A stretch of 62,859 bases of DNA from Ignavibacteriae bacterium HGW-Ignavibacteriae-4 (GTDB lineage Bacteria > Bacteroidota > Ignavibacteria > Kapaibacteriales > UBA2268). Made by a program: the position numbers and the translations under genes. Where the stretch lies: NCBI GenBank assembly GCA_002839765.1, contig PGYR01000026.1, positions 1 through 62,859 of the forward strand. Direction: 5' to 3'. Shown here piece by piece: positions 1-9,503 of the stretch; position 1 is the stretch's first letter, and every line of letters begins with the position of its first letter. Below the pieces are notes generated by a model, which worked only from the letters and a program-made list of their open reading frames with translations, did no database searches and had not been told where the DNA came from.

Positions 1-1308
1 TGGTATTCGTCATTAGCATTGGGTTTGCTCTGTATCACTCGCCCCGACGGTATAATATTATCAGTAGTGATAGGCACATATCACCTAATAGCTAACAGAA
101 GCAATCTTAAAAGTGCAATTATACAAGTTCTAAAGCTAGCAATTTTCCCTACTATATTTTATTTTGGGCAACTTATATTCAGAGTATATTACTATGGAGA
201 ATTAGTCCCCAACACTGCATTTGTAAAGGTAACTCCGTCATTCTTTCATGCCTTTGCTGGATTAAAGTATAACTTAAAATTCATATTCTCAATTTCGACT
301 CTGTTTATACCATTTGCAGTATTATCTTACCTTCTTTTCAAGAGTAAGAACAAGCATTTTAACCTCCTAATATCTATACTAACAGTATGGTTTTTCTATG
401 TAGTCTTTATTGGAGGCGATATATTCATGGCCTTCCGACATCATTTTTACTCGATAGTATTTATCATATTAGTATTAGCCGAAGGACTTAATGAGTTATT
501 CAAAAGCAATTATTACAAAGAGAAAAAGAAACTCGTTTTGATTCTATTGTCACTATCAGGGCTAATATTCATATATCAGCAGTTCAACTTCTACCTGTAT
601 CAAGAAATAGAGACATTTACTTGGACCTGTAATCAGAAAACATTGGCATTAGAACTCAAAGCAACTTTTGAGAAAGAGCAACCACTAATAGCAGTAGATG
701 CAGCTGGTTCGGTACCTTATTGGACTAAGTTCCCTTCTCTCGATATGCTTGGGCTTAATGATTACTATATAGCTAGGCACAAACCTGGTAATATGGGTGG
801 CGGATTCATAGGGCACGAGTTAGGCGACCCCGAGTACACATTAGATCAGAAGCCAGATATAATCCAAATACATTTTGGGCAGCGTGAACCACTGCATTAT
901 ATAGATTCTCAGTTAGTGATTAATAAGCGATTCATCGAGAACTACCGTGCTATAAATGTATTCGCAACTGCGGGCGACAGACATGATTACTCAGGGGTGC
1001 TGTGGTTCAATCTATACAGCACTAAAGTTGGAATAAAATATATCAACGACAAAGTTATAATTCCTGCATACTTCATGAATAATGATAAATTAGTTTTTTC
1101 AGAATTCAAAAATGGAAAACTACTTTTACCAATAAAACCGAATCAGAAATTCGAGCTAACATTACCTTTCCTGTTGCATTCGGATACTGTCTATTCCAAC
1201 CCAGCTGAGTTTGAGACACGATACACAACAGATGGGAAAAATACATTTATAACAGCTAAGAATACATCTAATAAAACAAGGTATTTGAAAGAAGTGATAT
1301 TGGAATAG
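1..1308 (+). CDS. GT-C-type membrane glycosyltransferase, 5'-truncated copy 1
   Basis: This is the 3' part of a multi-spanning membrane protein. The frame is open from base 1, so the true start lies upstream of the window; the TTG at 19 is only an internal codon. The first residues (WYSSLALGLLCITRPDG) match residues of the next gene from about position 165, so roughly the first 164 residues are missing. It has several hydrophobic segments and then a long C-terminal soluble domain with TFTW, YWTKFPSLDMLGLNDYY and IGHELG blocks. By similarity to its neighbour it is probably an ArnT/GT-C-like transferase that uses a lipid-linked sugar and acts in the inner membrane on surface glycans. It is a tandem paralogue of 1411-3204; the two are near-identical in some blocks and diverged in others. 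The family call is moderate; the substrate is unknown. Confidence 0.75.
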   Translation, partial: WYSSLALGLLCITRPDGIILSVVIGTYHLIANRSNLKSAIIQVLKLAIFPTIFYFGQLIFRVYYYGELVPNTAFVKVTPSFFHAFAGLKYNLKFIFSISTLFIPFAVLSYLLFKSKNKHFNLLISILTVWFFYVVFIGGDIFMAFRHHFYSIVFIILVLAEGLNELFKSNYYKEKKKLVLILLSLSGLIFIYQQFNFYLYQEIETFTWTCNQKTLALELKATFEKEQPLIAVDAAGSVPYWTKFPSLDMLGLNDYYIARHKPGNMGGGFIGHELGDPEYTLDQKPDIIQIHFGQREPLHYIDSQLVINKRFIENYRAINVFATAGDRHDYSGVLWFNLYSTKVGIKYINDKVIIPAYFMNNDKLVFSEFKNGKLLLPIKPNQKFELTLPFLLHSDTVYSNPAEFETRYTTDGKNTFITAKNTSNKTRYLKEVILE

Positions 1309-1410
1309 AAAAACAATATACACTTCATCATAACATTTATAATATTGAATTCTTTAACCGTTTTTCAATATATTTGTCATTATGCAATATACAATGAACC
1401 AATCTAAAGA

Positions 1411-3204
1411 ATGAAAAACAATCGTCTATATGTACTTATATTTTTAGTCTTTTCTACTTTATTAGCTCTGAAATCGATTTACTATATGCCCTATATGGCA
1501 GATGATGCACTAATAACTTTACGTTATGCACAGCGTCTATTGGATGGGTTTGGGTTAACTTGGACGGATGGAATACCAGTAGAGGGTTACTCTAATCTAC
1601 TTTGGACATTATTGATTGCGGCAGTTGGAAAATTAGGATTTGAGTTACTATCCGTTGCACGAGTATTGGGAGTAATATTTGGAATTCTCAACGTATATCT
1701 CATAATAGATTATGTACGCAATCGCTTCCAAAATACAATCCCCATCCTACTGATAACTTTGTTTTTCTATACTATGTCTGGTACGGTTTCTATTTGGTCA
1801 ATGGCGGGTTTGGAGCAACCATTAGTTGCATTTCTATCGCTTTGGGCTGTGGTCAAATACTTTGATTTTAATGATTTTAATAAGAAAAACAGCTTGTGGT
1901 ATTCGTCATTAGCATTGGGATTGCTATGTATAACTCGCCCAGATGGAATTATACTATCCATAATTATCGGAACTTACCACCTAATATCAAACCGAGATAA
2001 ACTTAGAAGTACAATAATTCAGATTTTAAAATTAGCTGTGTTCCCCACATTATTGTATTTCGGGCAGTTGATATTTAGAATCTATTATTATGGTGAACTA
2101 GTCCCAAATACTGCATTAGTAAAGGTAACGCCATCATTATTTCATGCAATGTATGGATTGACATACAATTTGAAATTTATGAAAGCTATATTTACTCTAA
2201 TTGTTCCCGTTGGAATAATGACTATATACTTATTCAAGCGAAAAAATAAACGTATTGCACTATTGGTTTCTATACTCACAATTTGGTTTTTCTACCTAGT
2301 ATTTGTGGGTGGAGACATATTTATGGCTTTCCGTCACCATTTTTATTCTTTAGTTTTTATACTTTTGATATTAGTAGATGGGCTGAATGAGCTATTAAAA
2401 AGCAATTATTTTAAAGAAAAGAAAACTCTCTTTCTATTAGTAATAGCTTTTTGTAGTACGTTTTATCTATATCAACAATTCGAAAATAGTTATTATAAGA
2501 ATATAGAAACATTCACTTGGACTAGCAATCAAAAGACACTAGCTTTTGCACTGCTATCTACTTTCAAGGAAGAGCAACCACTCATAGCTGTTGATGTTGC
2601 TGGATCACTACCATATTGGACCAAATTCCCATCACTAGACATGCTTGGACTTAATGACTACTACATAGCTAGACATAAGCCAAAGACTATGGGAGCAGGC
2701 TTCATAGGCCATGAATTAGGTGAACCCGAATATACTCTAGACCAAAAGCCGGATATATTCCAACTTCACTTCGGGGTGCGTGAACCTGTTCGATATATTG
2801 ACTCGTTATTAGTGGTTAACAAAAGATTCCAAGATAATTACAGAGATATCAATGTATTTGCGAAATCTGACAATGGATATGATTATGAAGGTGTGCTCTG
2901 GTTCAATCTATACAGCACTAAAGTTGGAATAAAATATACAAACGAAGGTGTTATAATCCCTGCATACTTCCTGAATAATGATACAACAGTTTATTCAGAA
3001 TTCAAAAATGGTGAGCTACTTTTACCAATAAAGTCAAATCAGCAATTCGAGCTAACATTACCGTTCCTTATGCATTCCGACACAGTATATTCCAATCCTG
3101 TTGGAGTCCAGATACGATACACGACAGATGGGAAAAACACATTGATAACAGCTAAAAATACTTCAAATAAAACAATATATTTGAAAGATGTGATAGTGAA
3201 ATAG
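1411..3204 (+). CDS. GT-C-type membrane glycosyltransferase, copy 2
   Basis: This is a 597-residue integral membrane protein. An N-terminal membrane segment (about residues 7-25) is followed by a first extracytoplasmic loop with MADDALITLRYAQRLLDG and GIPVEGYSNLLWTLL. The acidic pair in that loop is the usual GT-C/ArnT-like signature for activating a polyprenyl-phosphate sugar. About ten hydrophobic segments run to residue ~365, followed by a soluble C-terminal domain of about 230 residues. The start ATG is preceded by AATCTAAAGA without a strong ribosome site. It lies 102 bp after its paralogue on the same strand, so the two may be co-transcribed. The family assignment rests on the loop motif and topology; donor and acceptor cannot be read from sequence. 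The role is probably decoration of surface polysaccharide, lipid or exported proteins. Confidence 0.75.
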   Translation: MKNNRLYVLIFLVFSTLLALKSIYYMPYMADDALITLRYAQRLLDGFGLTWTDGIPVEGYSNLLWTLLIAAVGKLGFELLSVARVLGVIFGILNVYLIIDYVRNRFQNTIPILLITLFFYTMSGTVSIWSMAGLEQPLVAFLSLWAVVKYFDFNDFNKKNSLWYSSLALGLLCITRPDGIILSIIIGTYHLISNRDKLRSTIIQILKLAVFPTLLYFGQLIFRIYYYGELVPNTALVKVTPSLFHAMYGLTYNLKFMKAIFTLIVPVGIMTIYLFKRKNKRIALLVSILTIWFFYLVFVGGDIFMAFRHHFYSLVFILLILVDGLNELLKSNYFKEKKTLFLLVIAFCSTFYLYQQFENSYYKNIETFTWTSNQKTLAFALLSTFKEEQPLIAVDVAGSLPYWTKFPSLDMLGLNDYYIARHKPKTMGAGFIGHELGEPEYTLDQKPDIFQLHFGVREPVRYIDSLLVVNKRFQDNYRDINVFAKSDNGYDYEGVLWFNLYSTKVGIKYTNEGVIIPAYFLNNDTTVYSEFKNGELLLPIKSNQQFELTLPFLMHSDTVYSNPVGVQIRYTTDGKNTLITAKNTSNKTIYLKDVIVK

Positions 3205-3284
3205 AAATAAATCTTCACCTAACTTGAGACAAAAATCGTGTTCATGTGTCTATATATATAGTGGGATGACAAAAAGAGGAAAAC

Positions 3285-5834
3285 ATGAAATCACTATTAC
3301 TAATTATTTGCGCATTAACATTATCTCATAGCATAGCAAGTTCTTCTGAATTTGACTTGAAAAAATACGAAGAATTTCTCAAGCAAACTGAGAATCTGAA
3401 TTACAACGAGCTAAAAGCCTTATACCCCTCAGACCCATTCTACAGCTCTGATTCTGTCTTATTGGATAGTGTTCTATACTACTCATTATCTAAAAAAAAT
3501 CTGAACTACAGCGATGATGAAATTGGACTTCTTAAACAAAATTCCTTCGTGGTTTCTGAGAGATATGCCTACCCCACATTCGTGCATGGATTGTACGAGG
3601 TTTGGAAAAAAGATTTACCTATTTACTTATCAAATGATCTATTCTTGAACACTCTACATGTAACTTTCAAAGAGATATTCAAAGAAATAGAATTAGACAA
3701 TAGTGGACAATTGGCAAATGCTCTTAATAGTATTTTAATTGAGATTGATAAATACGATTCTACTAGCAGTAGGTCACATAAGGAATTTACAGACTTAATA
3801 AAAGATGCTAAGTTATATATTACAGTTGCAAAAAAATTAAATTCTCCACTCACAGAATTCGAAATAGACACTAATATAAGAGTACAGGTAAATGAGTTAT
3901 TAGATTTAGTTTATAATGAAAAACCAGCAGAGGTTAAGTTATTCTCCAAAGTAAATAGGATGTATGATTTCTCGCTATTCAAACCACGAGGGTTTTATAA
4001 TGATTACAAACCATTAGTAGGGTATTTCAGAGCAATTATGTGGCTAGGGCATATTAATATATACATAACCAACCCTAAGAATAATAAATTCTTCGAACTA
4101 GATGAAGAGGATTTGGATAGACACACTCGGTTTGCTGCATTCATATCACTTCTTATAAAAAATTCTGGTGCAAAAGCACATCTGGATAGAATAGATAACC
4201 GCCTGCAAGTATTGGTAGGCAGGCAAGACAACATAACATACAATGAAACCAATAATGTATTAGAAAATCTACACTTTGATTACGAAAGTCTATTTTCCAA
4301 GGTTAATATAGCCAAAATAAGAGAAGAATTATTAAAATTAGAATCTTCAGAACAGAGTTATAATTCGACAATATTATTCAACGGAGACAATATAAAGAAA
4401 ATAGAAGCTGGTGCAGTCTTCTTGACTTTGGGTCAGAGACCTCTGATTGATGGATTTATCACTTCTAAAGTTGTATTTGATAATATAATACACAAAAACG
4501 AGAAAGTAAAAAGAATGCTACCCAATAGTATGGATGTGCTATTTGCCTTGGGTAATAATGCTGTGTTGAATGGTTTGAAAGATGAATTGAACGCGTTCAA
4601 CTATTCTCCGAATCTAGCATCAGTACGCTACTTGATAGATGGATATGACGAATCATTTTGGGGACAAAATGTATATACAAACTGGCTCGGTGCTATTCGT
4701 AGTTTGAACCCAGCAAACACCCAATTAGAAAGAGAATCCGCGAGAGAATTTGAGAGAACAGCTGCTTGGCAACAAAAGACTGCAACTACACAATTATCTT
4801 CTTGGGCGGAGCTTCGACACGACTATATTTTGCAAGGTAAACAACCGACTAGTTCAGCAAATATCTGTGAGTATCCTGACGCATATCTAGAGCCATCACC
4901 AGAGTTCTTCCAACGACTTATTAATATATTTACAATGTTTCAAGATACTGTTAATTTCCGAAGATATGTAGGTGAAACTAAGAAAATGATAAACCTTTAC
5001 GATACACTTAAAACAATATCAGAGAAAGTCCATTCTAAAGTACCTATATCTGAGAAAGATAATATATTTTTGAGAAGGATTCTATTCGATTGTAGTGAAT
5101 GGGGTTGTGACCCCACACAAGGAGTTTTCACTGGTTGGTTGTCGGGTTTAATGTTTCGTACTGAACTTACTACAAGAGGTTACATAGACAAAGTCAAAGA
5201 CCCTCTATTATCAGTAGCTGACATACATACTTCCCCAACAGATGAAGGCGGTGAAATGGTTGGTTGGGTAAAACATATAGCCACTGGACCTGTGAATCTA
5301 TGTAGCGTTGTCACCGAAAATAATGATGGGAAAAAGACTATTTATTCTGGCCCTATTTTTAGCTTTTATGATTTCACTACTGATAACTTTACAAGATTAG
5401 ATGATGGTGAATGGTTAGACAAATATAAAGCTGAATTGGGTAATTCATTTGAGAATCTCCAAAAGCCAAAACTTTCACAGTGCTATTCCACAAATACGAA
5501 AGGAATTCGATATAGCGAAACACCTATTTTTGAAACAACCAAACCCATAATATCTTCAGTAATTGAGAGTAGCGATTTGGGCAATAACATATCAATTTAC
5601 CCACAACCAGCTACAAATTATGTTCGGTTTGGGATAGATGCAAACAGTTTAGAATGTGAGATTAGATTGCTTTCTCTTGATGGGCGATTACTCCAGAAAA
5701 AAGATTATCAGCTAGTAACAAAGGGCAATCATATTCTAACATTAGATTTCAATGAGAATATACAAAATGGTGCTTATATTTATCAAATAACAAACAGCGA
5801 TAAAGTACATACTGGTAAATTAATAGTAGAATGA
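3285..5834 (+). CDS. DUF3160 secreted protein with type IX sorting domain
   Basis: This 849-residue protein has a signal peptide (MKSLLLIICALTLSHSIASS). Residues ~85-760 look like DUF3160: a RYAYPTFVHGLYEVWKKDLPIYLSNDLFLNTLH-type region near 90, a GQRPLIDGF block near 385, SWAELRHDYILQGKQ near 505 and ADIHTSPTDEGGE near 645. The last ~80 residues (NISIYPQPATNYVRF ... GAYIYQITNSDKVHTGKLIVE) form a type A sorting domain, so export across the outer membrane by the SprA-type system is expected. The ATG has a good ribosome site (AAGAGGAAAAC). DUF3160 has no established biochemical role that I can name. It sits alone downstream of the glycosyltransferase pair. Confidence 0.85.
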   Translation: MKSLLLIICALTLSHSIASSSEFDLKKYEEFLKQTENLNYNELKALYPSDPFYSSDSVLLDSVLYYSLSKKNLNYSDDEIGLLKQNSFVVSERYAYPTFVHGLYEVWKKDLPIYLSNDLFLNTLHVTFKEIFKEIELDNSGQLANALNSILIEIDKYDSTSSRSHKEFTDLIKDAKLYITVAKKLNSPLTEFEIDTNIRVQVNELLDLVYNEKPAEVKLFSKVNRMYDFSLFKPRGFYNDYKPLVGYFRAIMWLGHINIYITNPKNNKFFELDEEDLDRHTRFAAFISLLIKNSGAKAHLDRIDNRLQVLVGRQDNITYNETNNVLENLHFDYESLFSKVNIAKIREELLKLESSEQSYNSTILFNGDNIKKIEAGAVFLTLGQRPLIDGFITSKVVFDNIIHKNEKVKRMLPNSMDVLFALGNNAVLNGLKDELNAFNYSPNLASVRYLIDGYDESFWGQNVYTNWLGAIRSLNPANTQLERESAREFERTAAWQQKTATTQLSSWAELRHDYILQGKQPTSSANICEYPDAYLEPSPEFFQRLINIFTMFQDTVNFRRYVGETKKMINLYDTLKTISEKVHSKVPISEKDNIFLRRILFDCSEWGCDPTQGVFTGWLSGLMFRTELTTRGYIDKVKDPLLSVADIHTSPTDEGGEMVGWVKHIATGPVNLCSVVTENNDGKKTIYSGPIFSFYDFTTDNFTRLDDGEWLDKYKAELGNSFENLQKPKLSQCYSTNTKGIRYSETPIFETTKPIISSVIESSDLGNNISIYPQPATNYVRFGIDANSLECEIRLLSLDGRLLQKKDYQLVTKGNHILTLDFNENIQNGAYIYQITNSDKVHTGKLIVE

Positions 5835-5947
5835 TTATAGATTATAATAATTTGAACGAGTATTTAGTGAACAGGATGTTTAGCAATAAAAGTATACTCT
5901 TTATCAGCCCAAAATCCAGTTCATTTTACAATGCGATTTCACTTTAA

Positions 5948-6526
5948 TTAGTCTTTACTTTTCGATCCGCTCACAATCCTCGAAATAATTCCTTTTTGAT
6001 CTGTAAACTCTGCAATTAGTACTCCAGCCAAATGGATTATTATATACGCGACTAGGTAATAAATACCCAATGTATGAATATCTTCCATTGATTCTTTTAG
6101 CTCTTTAGGTCCTAGCACTATTATAAGCCCAGTAATCAGTGAAACAGTGACACAAACGTAAAAAATAATATATACCCATTTTTGCAATTTCTCTTTTGTA
6201 GATAAACCACTACTAAAAGGGTTTTGTATTTTCATATTTCCAAATACTGGAAGTATAAATCTGATACTAAACAATCCAACTAATAAATACCCAATGTAAA
6301 TATGCCAATCCCACATCGGTTGTCTTATCTTCTTTGCTAAGGCAATGAGCTGCTCTTGTGATAAAACCTGATCGGTTGTGCTAAGATAATCTTGTATGGT
6401 TGCCGCCACATTATACTTATTCATCCACGTTAATCGTAAGAATATCGTGAACAACAACAATAGAAATGAGATAGAAATAGCCCAGTGCACTACTCTATAT
6501 ACTTTTGAATACTTTACCTTTTCCAT
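5948..6526 (-). CDS. Cytochrome b561-family membrane protein
   Basis: This 192-residue protein has four predicted membrane helices (about 14-32, 75-95, 117-139, 151-175). Histidines sit at positions that could bind two b hemes: H14 (RVVHWAIS), H75 (DWHIYIGY), H151 (DIHTLGIY) and H165 (IIIHLAGV). This pattern matches the bacterial cytochrome b561/CybB family, which moves electrons between quinol and a periplasmic partner. The ATG is at 6526. The flanking genes give no clue to the partner: a secreted DUF3160 protein converges from one side and a GNAT gene diverges on the other. The class call is firm; the physiological partner is unknown. Confidence 0.85.
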   Translation of the reverse strand: MEKVKYSKVYRVVHWAISISFLLLLFTIFLRLTWMNKYNVAATIQDYLSTTDQVLSQEQLIALAKKIRQPMWDWHIYIGYLLVGLFSIRFILPVFGNMKIQNPFSSGLSTKEKLQKWVYIIFYVCVTVSLITGLIIVLGPKELKESMEDIHTLGIYYLVAYIIIHLAGVLIAEFTDQKGIISRIVSGSKSKD

Positions 6527-6704
6527 TATGTTAACTACTTATATGAGATTATAATATACTAATATACGAACTTTTGAAATTTTTACCAACAATACTATCA
6601 TATTTACAAGTTTAAAGGTCACTCAAAAATCGAACAATCCAATAATTAATTAAGAATTATATATTTTAGAATAACTAAAAATCATTAAACAATAGAAATA
6701 GTAA

Positions 6705-7568
6705 ATGATAGAGATCAACTCACTCCAATACCAAAAGTTGGATTACAAAGGATTGCAAACCCTAGTCCGTTGGGCAGAGGAAGAGGGTTGGAATCCAGGC
6801 CCCTATGACGCAGAGGTTTATTGGGCGACAGACCCCGATGGCTATTACGGTTATTTCCATAATGGGGAGTTAATAGCTGGTGGCTCAATTGTCTCGTATA
6901 ACCAAGAGTTTGGGTTTATGGGTTTCTTCATAGTCAAGCCAGAACACAGAGCCACAGGAATAGGCAGAAAGCTGTGGCACGAGAGACGTGACGCATTACG
7001 CAACCGATTGCACCCCAATGCAACAATTGGTATGGATGGAGTAGTAGATATGCAGGGATTCTACCAGAAAGGTGGATTCGTGATTGCATACAAAGATGAA
7101 CGCTACGAGAGAATAGGTGAACAATTCACAATTAATTCAAATATCTCTGCAATCGCCGATGAAGATATAGCAGCCATATTAGAATACGACAAACAGTGCT
7201 TCGGTTTCTCGCGCCCACAATTCTTACTGCCGTGGCTGAAAATGCCCGAGAGCACGACATTCAAATACATCGCCGATGGTAAGCTATTGGGCTTCGCCAT
7301 TGTACGCAAAGCCAATGTTGGACACAAAGTGTGCCCAGTATTTGCAGACACACCTAAGATAGCAGAAGAACTCTACAAGGCCTGTTTGAATTCGGTAGTC
7401 GGCGAGCCATTATATTTGGATATACCGATGGTGAACTCGGCAGCAATAGATTTGGTCAAGAAATACAAAGCTAAATATGTATTCGAATGTGCCAGAATGT
7501 ACCTCGGTATTCCTCCAAAAGTTGACACCAACAAGATTTATGGCATTACCACTTTTGAGTTGGGGTAG
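6705..7568 (+). CDS. GNAT acetyltransferase with YitH-like C-terminal domain
   Basis: This 287-residue cytoplasmic protein has an N-terminal GNAT domain at about residues 1-130. The acetyl-CoA motif A is visible as MGFFIVKPEHRATGIGRKLW (about 72-91), followed by GMDGVVDMQGFYQKGGF. Residues ~150-285 form a second domain resembling the C-terminal domain of YitH-type GNAT proteins. The acceptor is unknown; such enzymes acetylate small amines or protein amino groups. No clear ribosome site is seen at the ATG (AATAGTAAATG). It is monocistronic as far as can be seen and is followed by a repeat-rich gap. Confidence 0.85.
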   Translation: MIEINSLQYQKLDYKGLQTLVRWAEEEGWNPGPYDAEVYWATDPDGYYGYFHNGELIAGGSIVSYNQEFGFMGFFIVKPEHRATGIGRKLWHERRDALRNRLHPNATIGMDGVVDMQGFYQKGGFVIAYKDERYERIGEQFTINSNISAIADEDIAAILEYDKQCFGFSRPQFLLPWLKMPESTTFKYIADGKLLGFAIVRKANVGHKVCPVFADTPKIAEELYKACLNSVVGEPLYLDIPMVNSAAIDLVKKYKAKYVFECARMYLGIPPKVDTNKIYGITTFELG

Positions 7569-7607
7569 GAAAAGTAAAAAGAGTCATAGCTAAAAATATT
7601 TATAAAT

Positions 7608-7700
7608 TCCCCTTTTTCAGCAAAACGAAGTTTTGCAAAAGAGGGGTGGCAGTCACGCAAAGCGTGGCTGACGGGGTGTTTAAAAGAGTTGACAACTCTT
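7608..7700. repeat. Hairpin cluster, MITE-like
   Basis: Three adjacent inverted repeats are visible. GCAAAACGAAGTTTTGC lies at 7620-7636. A CAGTCACGC/GCGTGGCTG stem with an AAA loop lies at 7650-7670 (one G-T pair). AAGAGTTGACAACTCTT, a perfect palindrome, lies at 7684-7700. The first two are embedded in CCCCTTTTTC ... GAGGGGTGGC ... GACGGGGTGTT. The GGGGTGTT end resembles the end of the DUF559-associated elements near 17 kb and 21 kb, so it may be a related but diverged repeat. There is no coding content. Confidence 0.55.
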
Positions 7701-7801
7701 CTGATTAATCCTATTATAACTGTTAGAAGACAAAGTAATGTAAATCAAATTTAAGAAAATTACTTTTTAGACATCCTCGGTATATGCAAATCAAGACTAT
7801 A

Positions 7802-7868
7802 TTACCCCTACGGGGCAAATCATTTTTATATAATCAATTTGCTACAGGTATATTGCCCCGCTGGGGCA
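7802..7868 (+). repeat. 67-bp two-hairpin CTACAG element, copy 1
   Basis: This is a bipartite element. Hairpin 1 is TTACCCCTACGGGGCAA at 7802-7818. A ~23-bp AT-rich spacer follows, then GCTACAG at 7841-7847, then hairpin 2, TGCCCCGCTGGGGCA, at 7854-7868. An element of identical length and order, inverted, lies at 36556-36622. The conserved parts are the hairpin positions and the CTACAG core; the stem bases differ but pair internally. Confidence 0.7.
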
Positions 7869-7955
7869 TATATGACATAATTTTTTAAACATCAGTATAT
7901 TTCACTCCTTAGTTGGACAGAACACCTCTAACGATTACATCATCACTTTTTTATC

Positions 7956-7988
7956 AAAAAAAATGGCCGCCCTTTCGGACAACCATTT
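7956..7988 (-). terminator. Intrinsic terminator of the BNR-type cargo gene
   Basis: On the minus strand a 12-bp stem (AAATGGTTGTCC with GGGCGGCCATTT, three G-U pairs) closes on a GAAA tetraloop and is followed by a T run. It lies 26 bp past the stop of the gene at 8014. An identical copy occurs at 9446-9478. Confidence 0.85.
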
Positions 7989-8013
7989 GTATTAAATTCT
8001 CGTTTATAAAAGA

Positions 8014-9354
8014 TTATTCTTTTACGAATCGCTTATAAATATTATCGTTTATTTTGATAAAGTAAGTACCTGTTTGTAGGTAATCTATGTTAATACTTTG
8101 TTCCATTTGTGGTGCTAGATTATTGTTAGACAATATAGCTTTTCCATTCAGATCTAGTATCAATATCGAATTAATTCCTTTGTCATAGATTATGTTTAAC
8201 TCATCTTTCGCTGGGTTGGGGTAAACATTTAGATTTGATACTCCAGACTCAACTGAAGACTGAATATCTAACTTAAGTCTAAACATTTTTTTTGTATTCT
8301 GAATATTTCCTTCATCGTCTGTATATTTTACATTACCTTGCGAGTACGCATAATTATCAATATATGCGAAACCCTCAGAATTACCATTTTTATAAAACTC
8401 ATCTCCTTCATCATACAAATCTATCCAAGTGTTACCATCGTCAATTGAATATATGAATATCCGATCTCCATATCCAAACATTATATTATTATATATCTGA
8501 AATGATTTAATCCTTTTACCCCCACTAATTGTATCAGATATAAATACTGGATCCCATTTTTCAAAGTCAGTCGTTCTCATTATTCTTGTATGTCCTTCTT
8601 TACTTGCTTTGAAACCACTTTCAACATAAGTATAAGGAGCTTGGTAAATAATATTATCATACTCTTGATTTACGAATTGTGTTTCTTCAAATAATTCTGA
8701 TTCAAACTCTTCCCAGCTTTCTCCACCATTTTTAGTTCTAAAAAATCTAATATTATTCTGAACTAAGGTTATTATCACAATATTATTCTCATCCAAAGGT
8801 ACGAAGTTTAAAAAGGAAAAATTAGGAGGGAATACATTTTTAGATATTGGCAATGGATTCCAAGTCTTTCCACCGTTAGTCGTCTTAGTAAGAATATTAT
8901 CATATATTAATCCGAGAAAACCTACATTCTCATTTACAAATTTTATATGTTGAATTGGATGATTGTCTTTTTCTCCAAAAAAAGTAAAATCCCAAGTCTC
9001 TCCGTTGTTGAATGAGTGATATAATCGACCATTATCGGCAGGTGCAAACAAATTATTATTGTGATTTAATAGTTTGTAGAAATTAGTACTTGCCCCAATA
9101 TTATTTAATGGTGCATATACACAAGAATCCCAATTCTTTCCATAATCATCAGATTTAATTATAGAATAAAGTCCATCCCTATTCACAGAATAAATTGAAT
9201 TATTTAAAACCTCTGTATTATGTAGAACAAATATATTTGTTTTATTATTTGGTCTGGGAACAGTTGTTTTATTATCAATTAACTCCCATTTTTCTGCTTC
9301 GGCTGTACTAGCTAGTAATACTAGCGTTAGAAGTAAGTATATTATCTTTTTCAT
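8014..9354 (-). CDS. Secreted BNR/YCF48-like propeller protein, type IX cargo
   Basis: This 446-residue protein has a signal peptide (MKKIIYLLLTLVLLASTAEA). Several sialidase-type Asp-box-like motifs are visible: KSDDYGKNWDS, SFNNGETWDF, KTTNGGKTWNP and RTKNGGESWEE. This pattern suggests a beta-propeller of the BNR/YCF48 type. The C-terminal ~75 residues (NVYPNPAKDELNIIYDKG ... FIKINDNIYKRFVKE) are a type A sorting domain, so the protein should reach the cell surface or medium. That domain and the terminator are almost identical in DNA to those of the next gene, 9504-13085. The ligand or enzyme activity is unknown; catalytic sialidase residues were not recognised. Confidence 0.85.
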   Translation of the reverse strand: MKKIIYLLLTLVLLASTAEAEKWELIDNKTTVPRPNNKTNIFVLHNTEVLNNSIYSVNRDGLYSIIKSDDYGKNWDSCVYAPLNNIGASTNFYKLLNHNNNLFAPADNGRLYHSFNNGETWDFTFFGEKDNHPIQHIKFVNENVGFLGLIYDNILTKTTNGGKTWNPLPISKNVFPPNFSFLNFVPLDENNIVIITLVQNNIRFFRTKNGGESWEEFESELFEETQFVNQEYDNIIYQAPYTYVESGFKASKEGHTRIMRTTDFEKWDPVFISDTISGGKRIKSFQIYNNIMFGYGDRIFIYSIDDGNTWIDLYDEGDEFYKNGNSEGFAYIDNYAYSQGNVKYTDDEGNIQNTKKMFRLKLDIQSSVESGVSNLNVYPNPAKDELNIIYDKGINSILILDLNGKAILSNNNLAPQMEQSINIDYLQTGTYFIKINDNIYKRFVKE

Positions 9355-9445
9355 GGTTTCCTCAGTTTATGGTTTATCACTTTTCTAGAAATACAATTTA
9401 CTGCGAAAAAGGTTGCAGCCAAATGTGAAGTTTTCCTATTACAAC

Positions 9446-9478
9446 AAAAAAAATGGCCGCCCTTTCGGACAACCATTT
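9446..9478 (-). terminator. Intrinsic terminator of the CotH gene
   Basis: It has the same 12-bp stem, GAAA loop and T run as the terminator at 7956-7988. It lies 25 bp past the CotH stop codon. Confidence 0.85.
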
Positions 9479-9503
9479 GTATTAAATTCTATTTTATAAA
9501 AGA

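Larger units (their letters stand above)
7569..8013. other. Repeat-rich intergenic region, 445 bp
   Basis: No convincing gene lies here. It holds three small GC-rich hairpins at 7620-7700, a 67-bp two-hairpin element at 7802-7868 and the terminator of the minus-strand gene at 7956-7988. These are annotated separately. The rest is AT-rich filler between two genes that converge. Confidence 0.7.
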
